64,000 bases of DNA, taken from positions 2,518,501-2,582,500 of the forward strand of contig LR738563.1 in the NCBI GenBank assembly GCA_902685375.1, given 5' to 3'. A program made the position numbers and the translations under genes. The stretch comes from Neostethus bicornis (lineage: Eukaryota > Chordata > Actinopteri > Atheriniformes > Phallostethidae). Positions 1 through 9,740 of the stretch are shown in pieces. Position 1 is the stretch's first letter. Each line of letters begins with the position of its first letter. Under the pieces are notes generated by a model. The model was not told the DNA's origin and searched no databases. It worked only from the letters and a program-made list of their open reading frames with translations.

Positions 1-589
1 TTAAAATGGCAAGTATGACTAAAGCAGAGATTAAGAGATTGTTCTCATTAAGATGATATACGAGTGAGGAACGTATCCCGTACGAGTTGCTTGTTTGATT
101 CGGAGGTGCATCCGCGGGTCGGTTTGTAATCCAGAGCCGGGAAGGAATGCTGAAGGGAGCGGTGTCTGAAGGAAACCTTCATCAGGATGGATTAAGAGAT
201 CTGCTTGGATAAGTTCACTTGTTCTTATAATTAATGGGAACATAGTTTGTTTCAGATGGAGTCGGTGACCTTTTAACACCAGATGGAGTTTAGACAGACA
301 GCTGCTGGTGATGTCATCACTCAGACATCTTTTATAAACTTTGTTTGAATCATGATTTTAAATAATTAATAGTTTTAAATCATCTTACTCCAATCCTATC
401 AAAATAAAACAGTTTGTGTTTTTCATAATAAAAGCACCAGAGGAGTGTCTTGACATTTTATTGTGAAAGTCCTAATTTAAGATTCATGGTTTATTGTCAC
501 AATAAAAGTTTTCAAGCTGCGTTAATCAGTATATGAAAAAAAAATACAAAGTAGAAATAAAACTAAAACAAGCATCTGATAAGAACAGA
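1..589. other. No gene recognised; unique-looking AT-rich sequence
   Basis: I see no repeat family, RNA gene or coding pattern here. The short open frames lack any recognisable domain. Probably ordinary intergenic or intronic DNA. Confidence 0.5.
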
Positions 590-596
590 ATGGGGG

Positions 597-845
597 AAGG
601 ATGGCTCGGTGGGTAGGGCGACCGTCCCATAACTGGAAGGTCGCAGGTTCAATCCCCCGCCCAGAGTGCGTGCTGAGGCGTCCTTGAGCAAGACGCTGAA
701 CCCCCAGTTGCTTCTGATGATAGTGGTCTGTGCCTTGCATGGTAGCTCCCATCATCAGGAATGTGTGTGTGAATGAATAACACACTGTATGTAAAGCGTC
801 TTTAAGTGTCAAGAGAAGCGCTTTAGAAATACAATGCATTATTAT
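597..845 (+). repeat. SINE-2, tRNA-headed SINE
   Basis: The head carries a pol III A-box-like TGGCTCGGTGG and a B-box-like GGTTCAATCCC about 40 bases later. The body contains 'gagcaagacgctgaaccccc' and ends in 'gcgctttagaaatacaatgc' before an ATTATT tail. A second copy with the same order of blocks lies at 32309-32562, which supports a dispersed family rather than a tRNA gene. Confidence 0.75.
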
Positions 846-937
846 TAGATGATTATTTACAGTTATTTACAGTCTTTTAGTGATTGTTGTTGTTGCTGTA
901 AAGTGTCGCTTATGCCGGTCAGTTGGGTGTGCAAGAG

Positions 938-1692
938 GGTATGGAAGAGAATGGAAGTGAATAGGAGGGAATGGAAGGGAATAGGATGGAATGGGAGGGG
1001 ATAGAAGGGGATGGAAGAGAATAGAAGAGAATGGAAGGGGATTGAACGGGATGGGAGGCGGAGGGAGGGGATGGAAGAGGATGGAAGGGAATAGGAGGGA
1101 ATGGAAGAGAATGGGAGGGGATGGGAGGGAATTGAAGGGGATGGAAGAGAATGGGAGGGGATGGAAGAGGATGGGAGGGGATAGGAGGGAATGGAAGGGG
1201 ATGGGAGAGAATGGGATGGGATGGAAGAGAATGGAAGGGGATGGGAGGGAATGGAAGGGGATGGAAGAGAATAGAAGAGAATGGAAGGGGATTGAACGGG
1301 ATGGGAGGCGGAGGGAGGGGATGGAAGAGGATGGAAGGGAATAGGAGGGAATGGAAGAGAATGGGAGGGGATGGGAGGGAATTGAAGGGGATGGAAGAGA
1401 ATGGGAGGGGATGGAAGAGGATGGGAGGGGATAGGAGGGAATGGAAGGGGATGGGAGAGAATGGGATGGGATGGAAGAGAATGGAAGGGGATGGGAGGGA
1501 ATGGGAGGGAATAGAAGAGGATGGGAGGGGATGGGAGGGAATGGAAGGGGATGGGAGAGAATGGGAGGGGATGGGATGGGATGGAAGAGAATGGAAGGGG
1601 ATGGGAGTGAATGGGAGGGGATGGAAGGGGATGGGAGAGAATGGGAGGGGATGGAAGGGGATGGGAGAGAATGGATGGGGATGGAAGTCAGT
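938..1692. repeat. 10-bp purine-rich minisatellite with a 250-bp higher-order repeat
   Basis: Nearly every 10-base block is a variant of ATGGAAGGGG, ATGGGAGGGG, ATGGAAGAGA or ATAGGAGGGA, so one strand is almost pure purine. The segment 1001-1250 recurs as 1251-1500 with very few changes. That includes the odd blocks 'attgaacggg' and 'gagggagggg', so it is a recent segmental duplication within the array. Long open frames on both strands (Gly/Arg/Met/Glu-rich, or Pro/Ser/Phe-rich on the minus strand) follow from the period and are not genes. The purine/pyrimidine asymmetry could allow triplex DNA. Confidence 0.9.
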
Positions 1693-2521
1693 GGTGGGAT
1701 GATTGCTTTTACAGCTCTTTGGACTCATGTGGGTCTCAAGCTGAGTAAGTGTTCTTGTAAAGTTTACAGACCCTGTTTCTGCTGTGTTTATAAAATCATT
1801 CACAAGTGTCTTCACACATTTTTATAGATCACACCTGTGACAAAAAATCATCATCTCATCCAACCAACACCTCTAAAAAAGATCATGTGATGACACTCCA
1901 TAAATCAGCCGGTGCCGCCTGTCATTGTTCAGAAATGAAGACAAATGGGGTGAAAAGTCCACATTTTAGTAAAATAGATTTTAAACTGATTCATTTGATT
2001 AAAGATATATTATTTTATTCCAGTTTGAGTTTGGTTGTCATGGTTACAGATGGTCTAGAAGCTTCTAATTACACTAAGCTTCCTTCCACTCTGTCTTCTT
2101 CATCTCAGACTGACAGAACCCGTTGATTCACAGATAAACTAGGTCTAAAAATCCCCGACCAGAGTGACCCGAGGGATTCAGAGTCAGCGTCTAACGGAGC
2201 CATCGCTTTAGGAAGGCTCACTTTAAGTGTCCCCAAACGTGTGAATTATGTAGAGTTCATCAGTGAATCTTTTTGTTCTCTCTGTCGGATCCAACGCCAA
2301 AACCTCGAGCTTAAAAAAGGAAATAATGTCAATGAATCTCGTCCTTTTCTTTTTATGCTTTTATCAATTCTTATTTCGGACAAAAATACAAATAATTAAC
2401 ACTCAGGGGTCGACTGGTGTTCCGCTTTCGGAAGAAAAAAAATCCTGAAAGTGTGAGTTAGTGACCAGGATGAATGAATGAAATCGGGTTCCAGGCGTTA
2501 ACATGCATTTACTCCTGCTTA
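1693..2521. other. No gene recognised
   Basis: AT-rich, low in obvious repeats, and without a domain or splice pattern I can support. Confidence 0.4.
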
Positions 2522-2935
2522 CCACACTGTCTCTAGACCAATCAGCATTGCCGCTCTCACCACACTGTCTCTAGACCAATCAGCATGGCCGCTCTCACCA
2601 CACTGTCTCTAGACCAATCAGCATGGCCGCTCTCACCACACTGTCTCTAGACCAATCAGCATGGCCGCTCTCACCACACTGTCTCTAGACCAATCAGCAT
2701 GGCCGCTCTCACCACACTGTCTCTAGTCCAATCAGCATGACCGCTCTCACCACATTGTCTCTAGACCAATCAGCATGGCCGCTCTCACCACGCTGTCTCT
2801 AGACCAATCAGCATGGCCGCTCTCACCACAGTCTCTAGACCAATCAGCATGGCCGCTCTCACACCTGATACTTTTCTACACCCGTTCCAGCCTGCCTGCA
2901 CATGCTTCTTCACCTCTTTTCTCTCCATTGGTTCT
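2522..2935 (-). mobile_element. LINE-B/VNTR copy A: 38-bp array plus the shared 5' segment, no 3' tail
   Basis: About nine 38-bp units (2522-2861), each containing CTAGACCAATCAGCATGG, are followed by a segment that on the minus strand encodes KKHVQAGWNGCRKVSGV. Copies B and C carry the near-identical KKRVQAGWNGWRK or KKCVQAGWNGWRK. It ends just after 'cttcacctctttt', the same border as in copies B and C. The LINE 3' tail is absent, so the left end is truncated inside the array. Confidence 0.8.
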
Positions 2936-3460
2936 AAGCATTTAAACTCCTCCCCCTTCTATCTCTCTTCTCCCTGTAACCTCACTCCTCTCATTCACAC
3001 ACTCTGTCCTCTGGAGAATCTTCATTCTGATTGGTTCTCTCCAGCTTTTCCTCCTCCTCTTTCCTCCGCTCCCTCCAGATCACAATGTAAATCATTCTGA
3101 TTGAAAAACACACACGTTTTTAGATTTTTTTTTTTTAGTTTTATCCACATTTACAGCTAATTTTGTTTCCATAGAAGCTTAAAAATCCACCTCTTCTTTC
3201 CTCCGAAACTCTGTTTCAAGGAAAAGTTTCCACGTGACACACCGTACCAGGTGTGACGTTAGAATCAAGCTGGAGATTTTAAAATAAACAGGGCAGATCC
3301 GAGCACATACGGGCCTGATCTGCGCTACCCGACGTGCCCCGTCTGCATTCATATTTTACTTGTCAATCTGTTGAGCTGGATCTACAGGGTCCTATCGTTA
3401 AATAAAACATGGGTCAGAAAATGGAGCGTTTCTCCCACCGTACAGAGACATGAATAAATC
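2936..3460. other. No gene recognised
   Basis: Pyrimidine-rich stretch followed by unique-looking sequence. No feature supported. Confidence 0.35.
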
Positions 3461-3462
3461 AG

Positions 3463-3477
3463 GATGTGTGTGTGTGC

Positions 3478-3512
<35 letters not shown>

Positions 3513-3518
3513 TGTGTA
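3463..3518. repeat. (TG)n microsatellite, interrupted
   Basis: TG dinucleotides with a CGCGCG interruption in the middle. Confidence 0.95.
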
Positions 3519-3604
3519 TATAACAGCTTTAATTCCAGCTCATTGAACGGACATGTTTATAGAAACTGAACATGTCTGTGTTTTTTTATATCTGTGTGAG
3601 TGAG

Positions 3605-3633
3605 TATGTGTGTGTGTGTGTGTGTGTGTGTGT
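3605..3633. repeat. (TG)n microsatellite
   Basis: Uninterrupted TG run of about 14 repeats, followed by TG-rich degenerate sequence to about 3720. Confidence 0.95.
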
Positions 3634-3761
3634 TTATCCGTGTCTTTATGTGGGTATGTATCGGTGTAGTAATTACGTGTGTGTGTCTGTATCCGTGTGT
3701 GAGTGTGTGTGTCAGTATCTGGGCTTTTTGTGTCTCTAGATGTGTTAGAATATAATCTCAA

Positions 3762-4197
3762 CGACCGTCCCACTGGAGTACCAAGGGTCCGACCGTCCCG
3801 CTGGAGTACAGGGGGTCAGACCGTCCCGCTGGAGTACCGGGGGTCCGACCGTCCCGCTGGAGTACAGGGGGTCAGACCGTCCCGCTGGAGTACCAGGGGT
3901 CAGACCGTCCCGCTGGAGTACCATGGGTCCGACCGTCCCGCTGGAGTACCGGGGGTCCGACCGTCCCGCTGGAGTACAGGGGGTCAGACCGTCCCGCTGG
4001 AGTACCAGGGGTCAGACCGTCCCGCTGGAATACCAGGGGTCCGACCGTCCCGCTGGAATACCAGGGGTCAGACCGTCCCGCTGGAATACCAGGGGTCCGA
4101 CCGTCCCGCTGGAGTACCGGGGGTCCGACCGTCCCGCTGGAGTACCAGGGGTCTGATCGTCCTGCTGGAGTACCAGGGGTGTGACCGTTCCGCTGGA
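3762..4197. repeat. 28-bp minisatellite
   Basis: About 15 units of GACCGTCCCGCTGGAGTACC followed by AGGGGTCC. Variants in the last 10 bases (ccaggggtccg, cagggggtcag, ccgggggtccg) recur in the same order in units 3-5 and 7-9, so there is a higher-order repeat of four units (112 bp). Three neighbouring units carry AATACC in place of AGTACC, which marks another local duplication. The last units diverge (GATCGTCCTG, GTGACCGTTCC), as is usual at array edges. Long open frames here are products of the repeat. I see no LINE flank. Confidence 0.92.
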
Positions 4198-4269
4198 CGG
4201 TACAGTATGTCTTACTGTATAAATGTGTGTTTATAAGTGTGTGTGTACATGTGACTGACCATGTGTGTA

Positions 4270-4415
4270 AGACCATCAGTACACAGTGTGTTCCACCAAG
4301 CAGCTGTTCCACTCAGCACCACCTACCAGCTGTTTTGAATCTTTTTGGAGCTCTCTCTCTCGTACTGAATGGAACTACCAGACACATAAACATCCCCAGT
4401 AGTGGATCAATACGT
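4270..4415 (+). repeat. Repeat F fragment (unclassified dispersed repeat)
   Basis: Contains 'caccacctaccagctgttttgaa', recognisably the same block as 5368-5390, 31985-32120, 54290-54330 and 61785-61815. It ends like the other copies near 'ccagtagtggatcaa'. Confidence 0.5.
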
Positions 4416-4418
4416 AGG

Positions 4419-4618
4419 GTGATGTGATGACTCAGTGGTAGAGTGTCCGTTCTTGGACCAGGACAAGCAGGTTCGAATCCCTCTGAGCCTCCTCGGTGTC
4501 TCTGGAACAGACACTTAACCCCTTAGTGGCTCCCCACCATTGGTGCCATCATGGCTGCCTGCTGCGGTGCAATGCAGCTCAGTAATTCCCCTCATTGAGG
4601 GACTAATGAAGGTTTTTT
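4419..4618 (+). repeat. SINE-1 copy, divergent
   Basis: tRNA-like head with B-box GGTTCGAATCC, then the SINE-1 body blocks 'cccaccattggtgcc' and 'gcctgctgcggtg', ending before a T-rich tail. The same blocks occur in the better copies at 7258 and 52845. Confidence 0.7.
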
Positions 4619-5041
4619 TTTTTCATTTATAGTTAGATTTGATGGGAAAAAAAACCCTTGTTTTTAACTAAGTTGTCTTAAAGTAAATCCGGAGCCCGAC
4701 CTGATATTTATTCTACCAAAGACAAACATACTGTAGATCACCTTGAAGACTCCCCGTTCTTCTCCCTGATGATTTAAACTGGATTAAAGAGGCTCAAACA
4801 ACCTTGTCTGAAAAGTTTCCTCACATTTAAAGTGTGATGAACCTGGCCGCTACGCCGGGTTGGACTTTTTTTCTTCCTGCTGCTCATGTCAGAGGTGAGG
4901 CGGTCTGGAAGCCGACGGGTGTGATGATGAATCACCTCGGTGGTTCATGTCAGATGGAACATGAGGAATTTATGACCCGGTCAAAAGTGGAATTCATTTA
5001 TTTCTAACAAAAAGAAAACACAATGTTTCCAAAAGGAAAGG
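4619..5041. other. No gene recognised
   Basis: Unique-looking sequence with no supported feature. Confidence 0.35.
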
Positions 5042-5446
5042 CTTTTTAATCAAACTGCACTCAGTTACTCAGTACCAACTGTGCCTCTAGTGATGGCAGC
5101 ACGTCTTTGTAGCTCCTTCATGTGGAGTCTTCATGGACCTGTGGAGATGTTCAGAAGGAATGAAGACACGATCTTCTGAGTGACATCATCAGTGATTCTT
5201 TCACTATGGAACTAAAGATGGTGGACTGCTGGTGTTGTTCCACCCCACTGAAGGATCAAGATGTGGAGCTTTTAGATCTCATTGGGATTTACTGGAGCTG
5301 AAAAACATTGTTACCATGGTAACCCAAATTCAATCTAGCGCAGAGCCCTCACCCAACTTGGCACCACCTAGCTGTTCTGAAGCTCCCTCTTGGACTGATC
5401 AAAGCTACAGTACAATACACACATTTCCACATAGGGGAATAATAAA
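5042..5446 (+). repeat. Repeat F, longest copy, with a perfect 14-bp palindrome
   Basis: Dispersed repeat ending 'cacacatttccac' ... 'gggaataataaag'. The same end occurs at 32130-32172. A related copy in reverse orientation lies at 61765-61990. The segment 5310-5323 is GTTACCATGGTAAC, a perfect palindrome that fits the RFX X-box pattern. The class of element is unknown. It may be a non-autonomous DNA transposon. Confidence 0.5.
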
Positions 5447-5475
5447 GGGGAGAACGTGGCTCAGTGGTTATAGAC
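5447..5475 (+). repeat. SINE-1 copy, left part of the tRNA head
   Basis: 'gtggctcagtggtta' is the A-box end of a SINE-1. The remainder of the same SINE continues at 6176, on the far side of an hAT element. Confidence 0.65.
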
Positions 5476-6175
5476 CAGGGGTGGGCAAACTTTTTGACTC
5501 GCGGGCCACATTGAGTTCTAACATTTTAAAGTGGGCCGAAACCAGAGGGGGGAGAGGGAGGAGCGTGCCGCCCCTCTATGTCCACACAAAAAAAAGTTTT
5601 CTTATTACTTTTTAAATAAAATATGCACCAGAATGCAGAAAAATTACTTTTCAAAAAGGTTCGGAGGAGGTGCCCCCAGACCCTTTTATAGTGGCTTTTT
5701 GTGCCTCCCCCGTCACCCCTCCTTTTACAAAATCCTGTATTTGCCCCTGGGAATAGGATCAGATGGATGGCATGCTTTGGTAAACTCTAGATGAGACCGA
5801 TAGAATGACGCTAGATTTTAAACAAGCACTAAATGTTACATCAAGAGGGTTAAATTTCAAATCTAAGTGCTTGAATTAATATTTTGCTTGTTTTAACGTC
5901 GAACAAGCTTGTTTACGTGTGTGCATTGGCCTCGATGGCTTTCCATATCTGTGTACACTGTTTATTTTGAAGGCGTGGGCATCACGGAGACATACACATT
6001 TTAAAGGGAGCAGTGTTGTGTTTTTGTCGCCATCTAGTAACAAAACATCAGAATTACAGGAAAATAAAACATTAACAAGGTTTATTTATTTACTTTTTTT
6101 TCTTGTTCGGCGGGCCGGATTAAAACATTTAACGGGCCACATGTGGCCTATGGACCGTAGTTTGCCCATGCCTTG
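5476..6175 (+). mobile_element. hAT-1, non-autonomous hAT-like element
   Basis: The left end CAGGGGTGGGCAAAC is mirrored at the right by GTTTGCCCATGCCTTG, and both ends continue into 'gcgggcc'-type subterminal sequence, as in vertebrate hAT elements. It interrupts a SINE-1. The flanks ggttatagac and ggttagagc are an imperfect target duplication. It encodes no transposase. Relatives lie at 24949-25374 and 35842-37158. Confidence 0.8.
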
Positions 6176-6382
6176 GTTAGAGCGTTCGCCCTCGGATCGG
6201 AAGTCAATGGATGTTCGCGGGTTTGCATCCCACTGCGTTTACGTTTAGGGTCCTTGGAGAAGACACCTAACCTCCCGTTTCTCCCACCATTGGGCCGTCA
6301 TGGCAGCCTGCTGCGGTGTAAGGAGAGCAGCACATGAATTACCCCGGTGAGGGATGAATAGAGTTAGTAAAAAAAAAAAAAA
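6176..6382 (+). repeat. SINE-1 copy, right part
   Basis: Continues the SINE begun at 5447 with 'ttagagcgttcgccc', 'ggagaagacacctaacc' and 'cagcctgctgcggtgtaag', ending in a poly(A) tract at 6370-6382. Confidence 0.75.
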
Positions 6383-6399
6383 GGTATCTCTATCTTACT

Positions 6400-6985
6400 C
6401 AGTACCAACTATAGATGTATTTTAAGGATCACCTCAGAGTTATCACATCGTTCTGCCACTAGAAGCAAGCGAACCAGACCCTTTGAACTCTAAAGTAGCG
6501 CCACCTGCTGACATGTTTTTGAAATTCATGCATTCATTTCAGATAAATTTAGATAAAAATAACTAAAAATTCAATCTTTATTTTTCTTTTAAAGCTTCAG
6601 AAGAAACGTTTCCATGAAGTCTGAAAAGATTCCAATCAGAAGCTGAGTATCTTCCCTCTTTCCTGGTAACCATCGTTCCCTCTTTAATGTTTATTTTATG
6701 GTCTTCTGTCGGCTGGATGTGACCTATTTCCCCAGACGTCCCACTCACACAACTGTAAATCTAATTTAGAGATTTCTGCTGGAAGAGAGACGGATAAACA
6801 CCATTTAAGAAGATCCACACTACTCTTACACATGCCACAGAGAGTCCCTAAACACATCAGAAAGTCCCTGAACGCACCGACTCATGACGTTTCATCGGAT
6901 TTCTTCTGACGTCGACTCTGATTTTGTTCCATTTAAACCTCACAATTGGAATTAAAATGATAGGTTTTAAATATAAAAGGAAATT
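6400..6985. other. No gene recognised
   Basis: Unique-looking, with a fragment of the recurrent 'agtaccaactatagatg' motif at its left edge. Confidence 0.35.
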
Positions 6986-6987
6986 AT

Positions 6988-7242
6988 GGGATGGTTCGGG
7001 CATCTGGTCAGGATGAGCGCCTCGCTGGTGAGGTGTTTCAGGCACTTCTCAAATGGGGGAGACCAAGAGGCAGACCCCGGACCTGCTGGAGAGACTGTGT
7101 CACAGCTGGACAGGGAACACCTCAGGATCCTCCTGGGTGAGATGGAGGATGCAGCCGGGGTGAGAGAAGCCTGGGCTTCCCGTCTGAGGCTGTTGCCCCG
7201 GCGACCCGGCCCTGATAAGCAGAAGACAACGGAACAGAAATT
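6988..7242 (+). mobile_element. LINE-A 3' tail (ORF2 C-terminus), truncated
   Basis: Encodes recognisable LINE-A C-terminal pieces such as GWFGHLVRMSASLVRCF, CWRDCVSQLDREHLRIL after a frameshift, and AWASRLRLLPRRPGP. It ends at the family terminus 'gataagcagaagacaacgga'. It is 5'-truncated, as expected for target-primed reverse transcription. Confidence 0.85.
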
Positions 7243-7257
7243 ATATTTTCAACAACA

Positions 7258-7497
7258 AGGGTGGAGACGGTGGCCGCGTGGTTAGAGCGTTCGCCTGCGG
7301 ACCGGGAGGTCCCGGGTTTGCGTCCCACAGAGAGCACGTCTAGGGTCCTTGGAGAAGACACCTAACCCCCGCTTCTCCCACCATTGGTGCCGTTGAAGGG
7401 CAGCCTGCTGCGGTGTAAGGAGTGCAGCAAACAAATTTCCCCGGTGAGGGATGAATAGAGTAATTCATTCATTTATTTATTTATTTTATTTAAAGTT
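7258..7497 (+). repeat. SINE-1, full copy
   Basis: Head 'gtggccgcgtggttagagcg', B-box-like GGTTTGCGTCCC, body 'cttggagaagacacctaacc' and 'cagcctgctgcggtgtaag', and an ATTTATTT tail. Nearly the same sequence occurs at 52845-53085. Confidence 0.85.
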
Positions 7498-7504
7498 TTG
7501 GGGG

Positions 7505-7680
7505 TTTTTTTGCAGTCCCAGGAGGCGTTGGTCTAGTGGTAGATATACCGTCTTTTGACCGGGAGAACCTGGTTCGATTCCCGCTAGGCCCTAGCCATCC
7601 CTGGGACCACAGAAAAGACACAAAAGGACTGAAAATAAAAACCCTGAGAGACTAAGTAACTAAATATTAACATGTAAACC
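7505..7680 (+). repeat. SINE-3, tRNA-headed
   Basis: Head 'ggtctagtggtagatatacc' and B-box GGTTCGATTCCC look like a tRNA. The 3' part has no acceptor stem and runs into unrelated sequence, and a second copy of the head occurs at 30424. I therefore call a SINE, not a tRNA gene. Confidence 0.6.
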
Positions 7681-7686
7681 TCCCAA

Positions 7687-7998
7687 GTGGGTGGCACGGT
7701 GGAACAGTGGTTGGTACGGTGGCTTCACAGCAAGAAGGTAAGGGGTTTGAATCCCAGAGGGGGGGATGAGGCTTGAAACACTGGTCTTTCAGTGTGTAGT
7801 TTGCATGTTCTCCCTGTGTATGAGTGGGTTTTCTCTGGTTTCCTACTTAAAATTGCTCCTAGGAATGAGTGTGTGTCGATGCTGGTCTCTGTGTGACCTT
7901 GTAACAGACCGGGGACCTGTTCAGGGTGTATCCTGAGTCTCACCTGAAATCTGACGGGATAGCCTCCGGCCCCCCTTGCGACCTCATTAGGGATGTGG
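7687..7998 (+). repeat. Repeat C (SINE-like), divergent copy
   Basis: Blocks in order: 'cttcacagcaagaaggt', B-box-like GGTTTGAATCCC, 'gtttgcatgttctccctgtg', 'gacctgttcagggtgtatcc', and 'tccggcccc'. Same order as the other repeat C copies. Confidence 0.8.
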
Positions 7999-8106
7999 TT
8001 CAGATTTATCATCTTAAAAAAAAGATGGCCGAGTCCGTCTGTTTCTCTGAAAAATGCTTCATAAAGTTTGATGTGAAATGTGTTGGTATTGGTTTGTTTT
8101 GTTTTT

Positions 8107-8428
8107 GTCAGGTGCAGTGGGTAGCACAGTGGCCTCACAGTAAGAATGTCGTGGGTTTGACGAGGCTTGGAACACTGGTCTTTCTGTGTGTGGTTTGCAT
8201 GTTCTCCCCATGTATGTGTGGGTTTTCTCTAGTTTCCTCTAACCCACCAAAAAACACATGTTAGGTTGATTTGCCGCTACATAATTGCCCCTAGGATTGA
8301 ATGTGTGCATGTTGCCCCGCGACCGACTGTCGACTTGTTCGGGGTGTACCCTGCCCCTCGCCTTTAATCTGCCGGGATGGGCTCCGGCACCTCCAGGGGC
8401 CCCATGAGGGATAGACAGTTAAGAATCT
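8107..8428 (+). repeat. Repeat C (SINE-like)
   Basis: Contains 'ggtagcacagtggcctcac', 'tttgcatgttctccccatg', 'ttcggggtgtaccctgcccc' and 'gggatgggctccggcacc'. The order matches the consensus of this family in the window. Confidence 0.85.
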
Positions 8429-9489
8429 GACTTGTGTCGTTAAAATTGATCGTGTGACGTCAGTGTATAAAAATATTTTTTTAGAAGAGTTTAAATGATT
8501 TTGATTTGCTTACGATTCGCGGTAGAAAGGTGGAGGTGAATCCTCAAGTTCATCCATAGCTGGTACTGAGTAACTGGATGTTTTTGGTGAAAAAAAAAAA
8601 ATGACTAAAAAATGCTTGAGAGAAAAACTTAGTTCCAGAAAAAGACGTTTATGACAGGAAAATGATCATCGAATATTCGGAGAGTTCAAAGCTAGAGAGC
8701 AGTCATCGAGCCTCACAGCTGTGTGTCGTTGGTTCCAGTCTGCTCCTGAAAACCCTGGAGATGAGAAGAGTTGTCTTATTTACTCGATAAAGGTCGACGG
8801 GTCGACTTCCTCCTTCTGTTTCCATCCAAACGTGTGACTTTAATTCTACATCTCCATTAGAGAGCAGCCTGCTGAAGGAGGCACCTCATTAACCTTCTAT
8901 GCTCTCATTACAATGTGCGGGTCACCAGACGGTGTGGAGATTCCTCAGGAAGCCTCACACACACTCTGCTTGTTTCTACACCTGGAGTTTAACACGTGGC
9001 GGCGTTCCGTTGGAGGTTCTCCATGGTGTTGTTTCTTCACCTTCCTTTTAAAGGACCGGAACAGCCTCGTTCACTCCTCCTCTGAAATAAGAAGCTGATT
9101 TTTATTCAGGCTCTTGAAGGTTTGAGCTCGTTTATTTGAAGAGAAAGATAAAACTAAATAAGTTTCTCTGCTCTCGAGGAAAGAACGTCTCAACTTTATC
9201 TCTGTAAACACACAGTGGAGGGTTGACGTGTTGTATGGAGTAACGTATAGCAGGTTCAGGAAGAGTTAGAGCATAAAGGAGGAAAAAAATCCAAACAATC
9301 AGTCTGAAGGTGTTGAGGAGGGTTTTTTTCTTCTGTTTATTTTTGTAGTATTGCTTCAGTCTGTTTTTTCGTGCTTGGAGACGAACGGAACGAGTCTAAT
9401 GTAAATAATAAATAGTGTGTACGGTCTTTCTGAGGCTGCGGGGCTGGAAAAAAAAAACTCACCTGCAGAATAATTTAGAACTTTCGTTT
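8429..9489. other. No gene recognised
   Basis: About 1 kb of unique-looking sequence. It holds one copy of the recurrent 'agctggtactgagtaac' motif (8558-8574) and nothing else I can name. Confidence 0.4.
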
Positions 9490-9671
9490 CATTTCGTCGT
9501 CTTCTGCTTATCTGGGGTCGCGGGGTAACAGCCTCAAATGAGAAACTCAGGCTGCATCCTCCAGCTCACCCAGGAGGATCCTGAGGTGTTCCCTGTCCAG
9601 CTGTGAGACATAGTCTCTCCAGCAGGTCCGGAGTCTGCCTCTGGGTCTCCTCCTGGTTGGACGTGCCCCAC
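9490..9671 (-). mobile_element. LINE-A 3' tail, antisense part of a 5'-inverted copy
   Basis: The reverse complement gives the family terminus (cagaagacgacg) and the CWRDYVSQLDREHLRIL region. It is followed at 9690 by the upstream LINE-A segment in the opposite orientation and then a 33-bp array. That order fits a twin-priming inversion. Confidence 0.75.
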
Positions 9672-9689
9672 TGCATCGGTCCGTCAGAG

Positions 9690-9740
9690 TAAATAAAGAG
9701 CTTAGCTGAAAAACAAAGATCTGGATTTACTAACTGATCT
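9690..9740 (+). mobile_element. LINE-A segment just upstream of the 33-bp array
   Basis: 'gagcttagctgaaaaacaaa' then 'gatttactaactgatctac' corresponds to the KAKLFIYQ-IY segment seen intact at 40985-41030. Confidence 0.6.

Noticed and set aside
919..1815. 298-aa proline/serine/phenylalanine-rich minus-strand frame
   Set aside because: It is the purine decamer array read on the pyrimidine strand.
7505..7580. tRNA gene
   Set aside because: A and B boxes are good, but the acceptor stem does not pair, and the head recurs with other sequence at 30424, as in a SINE.
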